From Siphonodentalium dalli (Eukaryota; Mollusca; Scaphopoda; Gadilida; Siphonodentaliidae), in assembly GCA_032622095.1 (NCBI GenBank), contig CP136066.1, forward strand, positions 128,431,917 to 128,495,916: a stretch of 64,000 bases of DNA. Reading direction: 5' to 3'. The translations under genes were made by a program, and so were the position numbers. The notes under the pieces were generated by a model. It ran no database searches, was not told where the DNA came from, and saw only the letters and a program-made list of their open reading frames with translations. Shown here piece after piece: positions 10,665 to 23,739 of this stretch (the stretch's first letter is position 1; each line of letters opens with the position of its first letter).

Positions 10665-12464
10665 AAAGCGATAGCCCGCTTTTTCGCGGAATAATTGTAA
10701 CACCCTACATTTTTTCAGAATTGCCCATGAATGAAAAAAATGTGTTCAAAAATAATATCACTTCTGTGGTTCTTTATTTATCACACACAATTTAACCCCA
10801 CTCTCTGTAACACATTATTCATCAAAAAAGCACATTTTTCCACCACAAGTCATATTCAGGCCCCATTTTCACACAGTTTTTGGGGTCTGGTGTTGCAAAC
10901 TTGGATCGGCTATGGAAGACTGTACAAGATCCTTTCCATGAGAGAACTTCTGGTGATGTGAGGTCATTGAGTCCAGATCTGATCAGCTGAGCATCAAGCA
11001 CATGACTTTATCAGCACATGGAAGACTAAAATATGACATTTTCAGGTCTGCAAGGGTGATCCAAGATAACTGCATGTGGGTGTATATTGAATTAGTTGAA
11101 CAAAGATATGCTCTCTTTGAAATGCTGAAGCATTTTCTTAAATGTGTCCAAGTTTTAGTGCTATTAACCTTCAAATGGCCATACCCACCAGTGAAAATGA
11201 GACACTTTTATTATATATATCTGTATATCACTGGCTATAAAATCCAAAATACTTGTTAGATTAGCTTCTTATAACAATTGGTATGTGTGTCATTGACATG
11301 CTCATGTAATGGGTAATTTGCATTATCATGTGACAATTACCACCTTGAAATTTTTTGAAAATACCTTGAAAAATTGGCATTTTTTATGAAAAATCATACC
11401 ATTTTTTTGGCCGATGGAAGTGAAAGAAGACATCAGCAGCAAGAATAGCCACACCATGCATGGGAGATTCATTGGACTGAAAGACCAGGCTGTGAAAAAT
11501 GCATTAAAATACTTTAAAGTGACTCCCAGGAATCAAAAATGCCAAAAAGTTCATTTTTCCCTTTAAAGCGATAGCCCGCTTTTTCGCGGAATAATTGTAA
11601 CACCCTACATTTTTTCAGAATTGCCCATGAATGAAAAAAATGTGTTCAAAAATAATATCACTTCTGTGGTTCTTTATTTATCACACACAATTTAACCCCA
11701 CTCTCTGTAACACATTATTCATCAAAAAAGCACATTTTTCCACCACGAGTCATATTCAGGCCCCATTTTCACACAGTTTTTGGGGTCTGGTGTTGCAAAC
11801 TTGGATCGGCTATGGAAGACTGTACAAGATCCTTTCCATGAGAGAACTTCTGGTGATGTGAGGTCATTGAGTCCAGATCTGATCAGCTGAGCATCAAGCA
11901 CATGACTTTATCAGCACATGGAAGACTAAAATATGACATTTTCAGGTCTGCAAGGGTGATCCAAGATAACTGCATGTGGGTGTATATTGAATTAGTTGAA
12001 CAAAGATATGCTCTCTTTGAAATGCTGAAGCATTTTCTTAAATGTGTCCAAGTTTTAGTGCTATTAACCTTCAAATGGCCATACCCACCAGTGAAAATGA
12101 GACACTTTTATTATATATATCTGTATATCACTGGCTATAAAATCCAAAATACTTGTTAGATTAGCTTCTTATAACAATTGGTATGTGTGTCATTGACATG
12201 CTCATGTAATGGGTAATTTGCATTATCATGTGACAATTACCACCTTGAAATTTTTTGAAAATACCTTGAAAAATTGGCATTTTTTATGAAAAATCATACC
12301 ATTTTTTTGGCCGATGGAAGTGAAAGAAGACATCAGCAGCAAGAATAGCCACACCATGCATGGGAGATTCATTGGACTGAAAGACCAGGCTGTGAAAAAT
12401 GCATTAAAATACTTTAAAGTGACTCCCAGGAATCAAAAATGCCAAAAAGTTCATTTTTCCCTTT
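10665..12464 (+). repeat. satellite block 4: units 10-11 (2 x 900 bp)
   Basis: The junction at 11564/11565 is empty, whereas the corresponding junction 26 units later (after unit 36) is filled. Private G at 11747. Confidence 0.95.
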
Positions 12465-12465
12465 A

Positions 12466-12916
12466 GGTTACACTGGTGTAAATGTTTTCCATAGGCCTCA
12501 GTGCTAACGTTTTAGCGTATGCTGTTGGCTATATGAACCATGGGTCCAATTTTTTTTTTTAATCTGAAAAATTGACATTTCTGGAAACTTTTTACACAAA
12601 AAAATCATATCTGTCTAGCAGGGAATTCGCCTTTAAATCTTGTGTTTTCGTAACTAGTGTCAGATCCGCATAAAAAAATACTGTCATATTTTAGACCACA
12701 CCAACAAATTCAAACTTCACTACAAAGGGTTAATTCCTGTGCCAATGGCTATCTTACCTATGGGAAATCATAGGGAAGAGGTGTGATGATTTTTTTATGC
12801 AAAAAGCACACAAGGCTATTGACCAATCAGGGCCCAGTGTCTATTTTATTCTCTCCTATATATTCCTCCCGCATCCGCTAGAGGTCTCTCCGAACCTTAT
12901 TTACACCAGTGTAACC
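12466..12916. mobile_element. insert copy 4 (CTGG class)
   Basis: 451 bp with intact ends; class marker T at 12582. The insert at the corresponding super-period position (copy 16) is of the CGGG class. Confidence 0.85.
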
Positions 12917-12921
12917 TTTAT

Positions 12922-13821
12922 AAAGCGATAGCCCGCTTTTTCGCGGAATAATTGTAACACCCTACATTTTTTCAGAATTGCCCATGAATGAAAAAAATGT
13001 GTTCAAAAATAATATCACTTCTGTGGTTCTTTATTTATCACACACAATTTAACCCCACTCTCTGTAACACATTATTCATCAAAAAAGCACATTTTTCCAC
13101 CACAAGTCATATTCAGGCCCCATTTTCACACAGTTTTTGGGGTCTGGTGTTGCAAACTTGGATCGGCTATGGAAGACTGTACAAGATCCTTTCCATGAGA
13201 GAACTTCTGGTGATGTGAGGTCATTGAGTCCAGATCTGATCAGCTGAGCATCAAGCACATGACTTTATCAGCACATGGAAGACTAAAATATGACATTTTC
13301 AGGTCTGCAAGGGTGATCCAAGATAACTGCATGTGGGTGTATATTGAATTAGTTGAACAAAGATATGCTCTCTTTGAAATCCTGAAGCATTTTCTTAAAT
13401 GTGTCCAAGTTTTAGTGCTATTAACCTTCAAATGGCCATACCCACCAGTGAAAATGAGACACTTTTATTATATATATCTGTATATCACTGGCTATAAAAT
13501 CCAAAATACTTGTTAGATTAGCTTCTTATAACAATTGGTATGTGTGTCATTGACATGCTCATGTAATGGGTAATTTGCATTATCATGTGACAATTACCAC
13601 CTTGAAATTTTTTGAAAATACCTTGAAAAATTGGCATTTTTTATGAAAAATCATACCATTTTTTTGGCCGATGGAAGTGAAAGAAGACATCAGCAGCAAG
13701 AATAGCCACACCATGCATGGGAGATTCATTGGACTGAAAGACCAGGCTGTGAAAAATGCATTAAAATACTTTAAAGTGACTCCCAGGAATCAAAAATGCC
13801 AAAAAGTTCATTTTTCCCTTT
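12922..13821 (+). repeat. satellite block 5: unit 12 (900 bp)
   Basis: Carries C at 13381 (G elsewhere). I see this otherwise only in unit 17 at 19228, five units downstream. Confidence 0.95.
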
Positions 13822-13822
13822 A

Positions 13823-14273
13823 GGTTACACTGGTGTAAATGTTTTCCATAGGCCTCAGTGCTAACGTTTTAGCGTATGCTGTTGGCTATATGAACCATGG
13901 GTCCAATTTTTTTTTTTAATCTGAAAAATTGACATTTCGGGAAACTTTTTACACAAAAAAATCATATCTGTCTAGCAGGGAATTCGCCTTTAAATCTTGT
14001 GTTTTCGTAACTAGTGTCAGATCCGCATAAAAAAATACTGTCATATTTTAGACCACACCAACAAATTCAAACTTCACTACAAAGGGTTAATTCCTGTGCC
14101 AATGGCTATCTTACCTATGGGAAATCATAGGGAAGAGGTGTGATGATTTTTTTATGCAAAAAGCACACAAGGCTATTGACCAATCAGGGCCCAGTGTCTA
14201 TTTTATTCTCTCCTATATATTCCTCCCGCATCCGCTAGAGGTCTCTCCGAACCTTATTTACACCAGTGTAACC
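13823..14273. mobile_element. insert copy 5 (CGGG class)
   Basis: 451 bp, intact ends, no private change seen. The corresponding junction 26 units later (after unit 38, at 42682/42683) is empty. Confidence 0.85.
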
Positions 14274-14278
14274 TTTAT

Positions 14279-15178
14279 AAAGCGATAGCCCGCTTTTTCG
14301 CGGAATAATTGTAACACCCTACATTTTTTCAGAATTGCCCATGAATGAAAAAAATGTGTTCAAAAATAATATCACTTCTGTGGTTCTTTATTTATCACAC
14401 ACAATTTAACCCCACTCTCTGTAACACATTATTCATCAAAAAAGCACATTTTTCCACCACAAGTCATATTCAGGCCCCATTTTCACACAGTTTTTGGGGT
14501 CTGGTGTTGCAAACTTGGATCGGCTATGGAAGACTGTACAAGATCCTTTCCATGAGAGAACTTCTGGTGATGTGAGGTCATTGAGTCCAGATCTGATCAG
14601 CTGAGCATCAAGCACATGACTTTATCAGCACATGGAAGACTAAAATATGACATTTTCAGGTCTGCAAGGGTGATCCAAGATAACTGCATGTGGGTGTATA
14701 TTGAATTAGTTGAACAAAGATATGCTCTCTTTGAAATGCTGAAGCATTTTCTTAAATGTGTCCAAGTTTTAGTGCTATTAACCTTCAAATGGCCATACCC
14801 ACCAGTGAAAATGAGACACTTTTATTATATATATCTGTATATCACTGGCTATAAAATCCAAAATACTTGTTAGATTAGCTTCTTATAACAATTGGTATGT
14901 GTGTCATTGACATGCTCATGTAATGGGTAATTTGCATTATCATGTGACAATTACCACCTTGAAATTTTTTGAAAATACCTTGAAAAATTGGCATTTTTTA
15001 TGAAAAATCATACCATTTTTTTGGCCGATGGAAGTGAAAGAAGACATCAGCAGCAAGAATAGCCACACCATGCATGGGAGATTCATTGGACTGAAAGACC
15101 AGGCTGTGAAAAATGCATTAAAATACTTTAAAGTGACTCCCAGGAATCAAAAATGCCAAAAAGTTCATTTTTCCCTTT
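14279..15178 (+). repeat. satellite block 6: unit 13 (900 bp)
   Basis: Consensus-like unit with no private change noticed. Its super-period partner is unit 39 (42683-43582). Confidence 0.95.
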
Positions 15179-15179
15179 A

Positions 15180-15630
15180 GGTTACACTGGTGTAAATGTT
15201 TTCCATAGGCCTCAGTGCTAACGTTTTAGCGTATGCTGTTGGCTATATGAACCATGGGTCCAATTTTTTTTTTTAATCTGAAAAATTGACATTTCGGGAA
15301 ACTTTTTACACAAAAAAATCATATCTGTCTAGCAGGGAATTCGCCTTTAAATCTTGTGTTTTCGTAACTAGTGTCAGATCCGCATAAAAAAATACTGTCA
15401 TATTTTAGACCACACCAACAAATTCAAACTTCACTACAAAGGGTTAATTCCTGTGCCAATGGCTATCTTACCTATGGGAAATCATAGGGAAGAGGTGTGA
15501 TGATTTTTTTATGCAAAAAGCACACAAGGCTATTGACCAATCAGGGCCCAGTGTCTATTTTATTCTCTCCTATATATTCCTCCCGCATCCGCTAGAGGTC
15601 TCTCCGAACCTTATTTACACCAGTGTAACC
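15180..15630. mobile_element. insert copy 6 (CGGG class)
   Basis: 451 bp with intact ends; super-period partner copy 17 at 43584. Confidence 0.85.
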
Positions 15631-15635
15631 TTTAT

Positions 15636-17423
15636 AAAGCGATAGCCCGCTTTTTCGCGGAATAATTGTAACACCCTACATTTTTTCAGAATTGCCCATG
15701 AATGAAAAAAATGTGTTCAAAAATAATATCACTTCTGTGGTTCTTTATTTATCACACACAATTTAACCCCACTCTCTGTAACACATTATTCATCAAAAAA
15801 GCACATTTTTCCACCACAAGTCATATTCAGGCCCCATTTTCACACAGTTTTTGGGGTCTGGTGTTGCAAACTTGGATCGGCTATGGAAGACTGTACAAGA
15901 TCCTTTCCATGAGAGAACTTCTGGTGATGTGAGGTCATTGAGTCCAGATCTGATCAGCTGAGCATCAAGCACATGACTTTATCAGCACATGGAAGACTAA
16001 AATATGACATTTTCAGGTCTGCAAGGGTGATCCAAGATAACTGCATGTGGGTGTATATTGAATTAGTTGAACAAAGATATGCTCTCTTTGAAATGCTGAA
16101 GCATTTTCTTAAATGTGTCCAAGTTTTAGTGCTATTAACCTTCAAATGGCCATACCCACCAGTGAAAATGAGACACTTTTATTATATATATCTGTATATC
16201 ACTGGCTATAAAATCCAAAATACTTGTTAGATTAGCTTCTTATAACAATTGGTATGTGTGTCATTGACATGCTCATGTAATGGGTAATTTGCATTATCAT
16301 GTGACAATTACCACCTTGAAATTTTTTGAAAATACCTTGAAAAATTGGCATTTTTTATGAAAAATCATACCATTTTTTTGGCCGATGGAAGTGAAAGAAG
16401 ACATCAGCAGCAAGAATAGCCACACCATGCATGGGAGATTCATTGGACTGAAAGACCAGGCTGTGAAAAATGCATTAAAATACTTTAAAGTGACTCCCAG
16501 GAATCAAAAATGCCAAAAAGTTCATTTTTCCCTTTAAAGCGATAGCCCGCTTTTTCGCGGAATAATTGTAACACCCTACATTTTTTCAGAATTGCCCATG
16601 AATGAAAAAAATGTTATCACTTCTGTGGTTCTTTATTTATCACACACAATTTAACCCCACTCTCTGTAACACATTATTCATCAAAAAAGCACATTTTTCC
16701 ACCACAAGTCATATTCAGGCCCCATTTTCACACAGTTTTTGGGGTCTGGTGTTGCAAACTTGGATCGGCTATGGAAGACTGTACAAGATCCTTTCCATGA
16801 GAGAACTTCTGGTGATGTGAGGTCATTGAGTCCAGATCTGATCAGCTGAGCATCAAGCACATGACTTTATCAGCACATGGAAGACTAAAATATGACATTT
16901 TCAGGTCTGCAAGGGTGATCCAAGATAACTGCATGTGGGTGTATATTGAATTAGTTGAACAAAGATATGCTCTCTTTGAAATGCTGAAGCATTTTCTTAA
17001 ATGTGTCCAAGTTTTAGTGCTATTAACCTTCAAATGGCCATACCCACCAGTGAAAATGAGACACTTTTATTATATATATCTGTATATCACTGGCTATAAA
17101 ATCCAAAATACTTGTTAGATTAGCTTCTTATAACAATTGGTATGTGTGTCATTGACATGCTCATGTAATGGGTAATTTGCATTATCATGTGACAATTACC
17201 ACCTTGAAATTTTTTGAAAATACCTTGAAAAATTGGCATTTTTTATGAAAAATCATACCATTTTTTTGGCCGATGGAAGTGAAAGAAGACATCAGCAGCA
17301 AGAATAGCCACACCATGCATGGGAGATTCATTGGACTGAAAGACCAGGCTGTGAAAAATGCATTAAAATACTTTAAAGTGACTCCCAGGAATCAAAAATG
17401 CCAAAAAGTTCATTTTTCCCTTT
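15636..17423 (+). repeat. satellite block 7: units 14 (900 bp) and 15 (888 bp)
   Basis: Unit 15 has the 12-bp deletion just after AAAAAATGT (about 16612). It removes GTTCAAAAATAA and has no flanking homology. The same deletion occurs in units 17, 41, 43 and 46 and marks common descent. The block corresponds to 44040-45821. Confidence 0.95.
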
Positions 17424-17424
17424 A

Positions 17425-17875
17425 GGTTACACTGGTGTAAATGTTTTCCATAGGCCTCAGTGCTAACGTTTTAGCGTATGCTGTTGGCTATATGAACCAT
17501 GGGTCCAATTTTTTTTTTTAATCTGAAAAATTGACATTTCGGGAAACTTTTTACACAAAAAAATCATATCTGTCTAGCAGGGAATTCGCCTTTAAATCTT
17601 GTGTTTTCGTAACTAGTGTCAGATCCGCATAAAAAAATACTGTCATATTTTAGACCACACCAACAAATTCAAACTTCACTACAAAGGGTTAATTCCTGTG
17701 CCAATGGCTATCTTACCTATGGGAAATCATAGGGAAGAGGTGTGATGATTTTTTTATGCAAAAAGCACACAAGGCTATTGACCAATCAGGGCCCAGTGTC
17801 TATTTTATTCTCTCCTATATATTCCTCCCGCATCCGCTAGAGGTCTCTCCGAACCTTATTTACACCAGTGTAACC
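17425..17875. mobile_element. insert copy 7 (CGGG class)
   Basis: 451 bp with intact ends; super-period partner copy 18 at 45823. Confidence 0.85.
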
Positions 17876-17880
17876 TTTAT

Positions 17881-20568
17881 AAAGCGATAGCCCGCTTTTT
17901 CGCGGAATAATTGTAACACCCTACATTTTTTCAGAATTGCCCATGAATGAAAAAAATGTGTTCAAAAATAATATCACTTCTGTGGTTCTTTATTTATCAC
18001 ACACAATTTAACCCCACTCTCTGTAACACATTATTCATCAAAAAAGCACATTTTTCCACCACAAGTCATATTCAGGCCCCATTTTCACACAGTTTTTGGG
18101 GTCTGGTGTTGCAAACTTGGATCGGCTATGGAAGACTGTACAAGATCCTTTCCATGAGAGAACTTCTGGTGATGTGAGGTCATTGAGTCCAGATCTGATC
18201 AGCTGAGCATCAAGCACATGACTTTATCAGCACATGGAAGACTAAAATATGACATTTTCAGGTCTGCAAGGGTGATCCAAGATAACTGCGTGTGGGTGTA
18301 TATTGAATTAGTTGAACAAAGATATGCTCTCTTTGAAATGCTGAAGCATTTTCTTAAATGTGTCCAAGTTTTAGTGCTATTAACCTTCAAATGGCCATAC
18401 CCACCAGTGAAAATGAGACACTTTTATTATATATATCTGTATATCACTGGCTATAAAATCCAAAATACTTGTTAGATTAGCTTCTTATAACAATTGGTAT
18501 GTGTGTCATTGACATGCTCATGTAATGGGTAATTTGCATTATCATGTGACAATTACCACCTTGAAATTTTTTGAAAATACCTTGAAAAATTGGCATTTTT
18601 TATGAAAAATCATACCATTTTTTTGGCCGATGGAAGTGAAAGAAGACATCAGCAGCAAGAATAGCCACACCATGCATGGGAGATTCATTGGACTGAAAGA
18701 CCAGTCTGTGAAAAATGCATTAAAATACTTTAAAGTGACTCCCAGGAATCAAAAATGCCAAAAAGTTCATTTTTCCCTTTAAAGCGATAGCCCGCTTTTT
18801 CGCGGAATAATTGTAACACCCTACATTTTTTCAGAATTGCCCATGAATGAAAAAAATGTTATCACTTCTGTGGTTCTTTATTTATCACACACAATTTAAC
18901 CCCACTCTCTGTAACACATTATTCATTAAAAAAGCACATTTTTCCACCACAAGTCATATTCAGGCCCCATTTTCACACAGTTTTTGGGGTCTGGTGTTGC
19001 AAACTTGGATCGGCTATGGAAGACTGTACAAGATCCTTTCCATGAGAGAACTTCTGGTGATGTGAGGTCATTGAGTCCAGATCTGATCAGCTGAGCATCA
19101 AGCACATGACTTTATCAGCACATGGAAGACTAAAATATGACATTTTCAGGTCTGCAAGGGTGATCCAAGATAACTGCATGTGGGTGTATATTGAATTAGT
19201 TGAACAAAGATATGCTCTCTTTGAAATCCTGAAGCATTTTCTTAAATGTGTCCAAGTTTTAGTGCTATTAACCTTCAAATGGCCATACCCACCAGTGAAA
19301 ATGAGACACTTTTATTATATATATCTGTATATCACTGGCTATAAAATCCAAAATACTTGTTAGATTAGCTTCTTATAACAATTGGTATGTGTGTCATTGA
19401 CATGCTCATGTAATGGGTAATTTGCATTATCATGTGACAATTACCACCTTGAAATTTTTTGAAAATACCTTGAAAAATTGGCATTTTTTATGAAAAATCA
19501 TACCATTTTTTTGGCCGATGGAAGTGAAAGAAGACATCAGCAGCAAGAATAGCCACACCATGCATGGGAGATTCATTGGACTGAAAGACCAGTCTGTGAA
19601 AAATGCATTAAAATACTTTAAAGTGACTCCCAGGAATCAAAAATGCCAAAAAGTTTATTTTTCCCTTTAAAGCGATAGCCCGCTTTTTCGCGGAATAATT
19701 GTAACACCCTACATTTTTTCAGAATTGCCCATGAATGAAAAAAATGTGTTCAAAAATAATATCACTTCTGTGGTTCTTTATTTATCACACACAATTTAAC
19801 CCCACTCTCTGTAACACATTATTCATCAAAAAAGCACATTTTTCCACCACAAGTCATATTCAGGCCCCATTTTCACACAGTTTTTGGGGTCTGGTGTTGC
19901 AAACTTGGATCGGCTATGGAAGACTGTACAAGATCCTTTCCATGAGAGAACTTCTGGTGATGTGAGGTCATTGAGTCCAGATCTGATCAGCTGAGCATCA
20001 AGCACATGACTTTATCAGCACATGGAAGACTAAAATATGACATTTTCAGGTCTGCAAGGGTGATCCAAGATAACTGCATGTGGGTGTATATTGAATTAGT
20101 TGAACAAAGATATGCTCTCTTTGAAATGCTGAAGCATTTTCTTAAATGTGTCCAAGTTTTAGTGCTATTAACCTTCAAATGGCCATACCCACCAGTGAAA
20201 ATGAGACACTTTTATTATATATATCTGTATATCACTGGCTATAAAATCCAAAATACTTGTTAGATTAGCTTCTTATAACAATTGGTATGTGTGTCATTGA
20301 CATGCTCATGTAATGGGTAATTTGCATTATCATGTGACAATTACCACCTTGAAATTTTTTGAAAATACCTTGAAAAATTGGCATTTTTTATGAAAAATCA
20401 TACCATTTTTTTGGCCGATGGAAGTGAAAGAAGACATCAGCAGCAAGAATAGCCACACCATGCATGGGAGATTCATTGGACTGAAAGACCAGGCTGTGAA
20501 AAATGCATTAAAATACTTTAAAGTGACTCCCAGGAATCAAAAATGCCAAAAAGTTCATTTTTCCCTTT
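17881..20568 (+). repeat. satellite block 8: units 16-18 (900, 888, 900 bp)
   Basis: Unit 16 has private G at 18290 and T at 18705. Unit 17 has the 12-bp deletion, private T at 18927, C at 19228 (shared with unit 12), T at 19593 and T at 19656. The deletion, T19593 and T19656 all recur in unit 43 at an offset of 28,398 bp. Block 19 (46279-48966) has the same three unit lengths. Confidence 0.95.
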
Positions 20569-20569
20569 A

Positions 20570-21020
20570 GGTTACACTGGTGTAAATGTTTTCCATAGGC
20601 CTCAGTGCTAACGTTTTAGCGTATGCTGTTGGCTATATGAACCATGGGTCCAATTTTTTTTTTTAATCTGAAAAATTGACATTTCGGGAAACTTTTTACA
20701 CAAAAAAATCATATCTGTCTAGCAGGGAATTCGCCTTTAAATCTTGTGTTTTCGTAACTAGTGTCAGATCCGCATAAAAAAATACTGTCATATTTTAGAC
20801 CACACCAACAAATTCAAACTTCACTACAAAGGGTTAATTCCTGTGCCAATGGCTATCTTACCTATGGGAAATCATAGGGAAGAGGTGTGATGATTTTTTT
20901 ATGCAAAAAGCACACAAGGCTATTGACCAATCAGGGCCCAGTGTCTATTTTATTCTCTCCTATATATTCCTCCCGCATCCGCTAGAGGTCTCTCCGAACC
21001 TTATTTACACCAGTGTAACC
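20570..21020. mobile_element. insert copy 8 (CGGG class)
   Basis: 451 bp with intact ends; super-period partner copy 19 at 48968, offset 28,398. Confidence 0.85.
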
Positions 21021-21025
21021 TTTAT

Positions 21026-21925
21026 AAAGCGATAGCCCGCTTTTTCGCGGAATAATTGTAACACCCTACATTTTTTCAGAATTGCCCATGAATGAAAAAA
21101 ATGTGTTCAAAAATAATATCACTTCTGTGGTTCTTTATTTATCACACACAATTTAACCCCACTCTCTGTAACACATTATTCATCAAAAAAGCACATTTTT
21201 CCACCACAAGTCATATTCAGGCCCCATTTTCACACAGTTTTTGGGGTCTGGTGTTGCAAACTTGGATCGGCTATGGAAGACTGTACAAGATCCTTTCCAT
21301 GAGAGAACTTCTGGTGATGTGAGGTCATTGAGTCCAGATCTGATCAGCTGAGCATCAAGCACATGACTTTATCAGCACATGGAAGACTAAAATATGACAT
21401 TTTCAGGTCTGCAAGGGTGATCCAAGATAACTGCATGTGGGTGTATATTGAATTAGTTGAACAAAGATATGCTCTCTTTGAAATGCTGAAGCATTTTCTT
21501 AAATGTGTCCAAGTTTTAGTGCTATTAACCTTCAAATGGCCATACCCACCAGTGAAAATGAGACACTTTTATTATATATATCTGTATATCACTGGCTATA
21601 AAATCCAAAATACTTGTTAGATTAGCTTCTTATAACAATTGGTATGTGTGTCATTGACATGCTCATGTAATGGGTAATTTGCATTATCATGTGACAATTA
21701 CCACCTTGAAATTTTTTGAAAATACCTTGAAAAATTGGCATTTTTTATGAAAAATCATACCATTTTTTTGGCCGATGGAAGTGAAAGAAGACATCAGCAG
21801 CAAGAATAGCCACACCATGCATGGGAGATTCATTGGACTGAAAGACCAGGCTGTGAAAAATGCATTAAAATACTTTAAAGTGACTCCCAGGAATCAAAAA
21901 TGCCAAAAAGTTCATTTTTCCCTTT
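21026..21925 (+). repeat. satellite block 9: unit 19 (900 bp)
   Basis: Consensus-like; no private change noticed. Corresponds to unit 45 (49424-50323). Confidence 0.95.
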
Positions 21926-21926
21926 A

Positions 21927-22377
21927 GGTTACACTGGTGTAAATGTTTTCCATAGGCCTCAGTGCTAACGTTTTAGCGTATGCTGTTGGCTATATGAACC
22001 ATGGGTCCAATTTTTTTTTTTAATCTGAAAAATTGACATTTCTGGAAACTTTTTACACAAAAAAATCATATCTGTCTAGCAGGGAATTCGCCTTTAAATC
22101 TTGTGTTTTCGTAACTAGTGTCAGATCCGCATAAAAAAATACTGTCATATTTTAGACCACACCAACAAATTCAAACTTCACTACAAAGGGTTAATTCCTG
22201 TGCCAATGGCTATCTTACCTATGGGAAATCATAGGGAAGAGGTGTGATGATTTTTTTATGCAAAAAGCACACAAGGCTATTGACCAATCAGGGCCCAGTG
22301 TCTATTTTATTCTCTCCTATATATTCCTCCCGCATCCGCTAGAGGTCTCTCCGAACCTTATTTACACCAGTGTAACC
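21927..22377. mobile_element. insert copy 9 (CTGG class)
   Basis: 451 bp with intact ends; class marker T at 22043. The corresponding junction after unit 45 (50323/50324) is empty. Confidence 0.85.
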
Positions 22378-22382
22378 TTTAT

Positions 22383-23282
22383 AAAGCGATAGCCCGCTTT
22401 TTCGCGGAATAATTGTAACACCCTACATTTTTTCAGAATTGCCCATGAATGAAAAAAATGTGTTCAAAAATAATATCACTTCTGTGGTTCTTTATTTATC
22501 ACACACAATTTAACCCCACTCTCTGTAACACATTATTCATCAAAAAAGCACATTTTTCCACCACAAGTCATATTCAGGCCCCATTTTCACACAGTTTTTG
22601 GGGTCTGGTGTTGCAAACTTGGATCGGCTATGGAAGACTGTACAAGATCCTTTCCATGAGAGAACTTCTGGTGATGTGAGGTCATTGAGTCCAGATCTGA
22701 TCAGCTGAGCATCAAGCACATGACTTTATCAGCACATGGAAGACTAAAATATGACATTTTCAGGTCTGCAAGGGTGATCCAAGATAACTGCATGTGGGTG
22801 TATATTGAATTAGTTGAACAAAGATATGCTCTCTTTGAAATGCTGAAGCATTTTCTTAAATGTGTCCAAGTTTTAGTGCTATTAACCTTCAAATGGCCAT
22901 ACCCACCAGTGAAAATGAGACACTTTTATTATATATATCTGTATATCACTGGCTATAAAATCCAAAATACTTGTTAGATTAGCTTCTTATAACAATTGGT
23001 ATGTGTGTCATTGACATGCTCATGTAATGGGTAATTTGCATTATCATGTGACAATTACCACCTTGAAATTTTTTGAAAATACCTTGAAAAATTGGCATTT
23101 TTTATGAAAAATCATACCATTTTTTTGGCCGATGGAAGTGAAAGAAGACATCAGCAGCAAGAATAGCCACACCATGCATGGGAGATTCATTGGACTGAAA
23201 GACCAGGCTGTGAAAAATGCATTAAAATACTTTAAAGTGACTCCCAGGAATCAAAAATGCCAAAAAGTTCATTTTTCCCTTT
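22383..23282 (+). repeat. satellite block 10: unit 20 (900 bp)
   Basis: Consensus-like; no private change noticed. Confidence 0.95.
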
Positions 23283-23283
23283 A

Positions 23284-23734
23284 GGTTACACTGGTGTAAA
23301 TGTTTTCCATAGGCCTCAGTGCTAACGTTTTAGCGTATGCTGTTGGCTATATGAACCATGGGTCCAATTTTTTTTTTTAATCTGAAAAATTGACATTTCG
23401 GGAAACTTTTTACACAAAAAAATCATATCTGTCTAGCAGGGAATTCGCCTTTAAATCTTGTGTTTTCGTAACTAGTGTCAGATCCGCATAAAAAAATACT
23501 GTCATATTTTAGACCACACCAACAAATTCAAACTTCACTACAAAGGGTTAATTCCTGTGCCAATGGCTATCTTACCTATGGGAAATCATAGGGAAGAGGT
23601 GTGATGATTTTTTTATGCAAAAAGCACACAAGGCTATTGACCAATCAGGGCCCAGTGTCTATTTTATTCTCTCCTATATATTCCTCCCGCATCCGCTAGA
23701 GGTCTCTCCGAACCTTATTTACACCAGTGTAACC
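23284..23734. mobile_element. insert copy 10 (CGGG class)
   Basis: 451 bp with intact ends and no private change seen. Confidence 0.85.
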
Positions 23735-23739
23735 TTTAT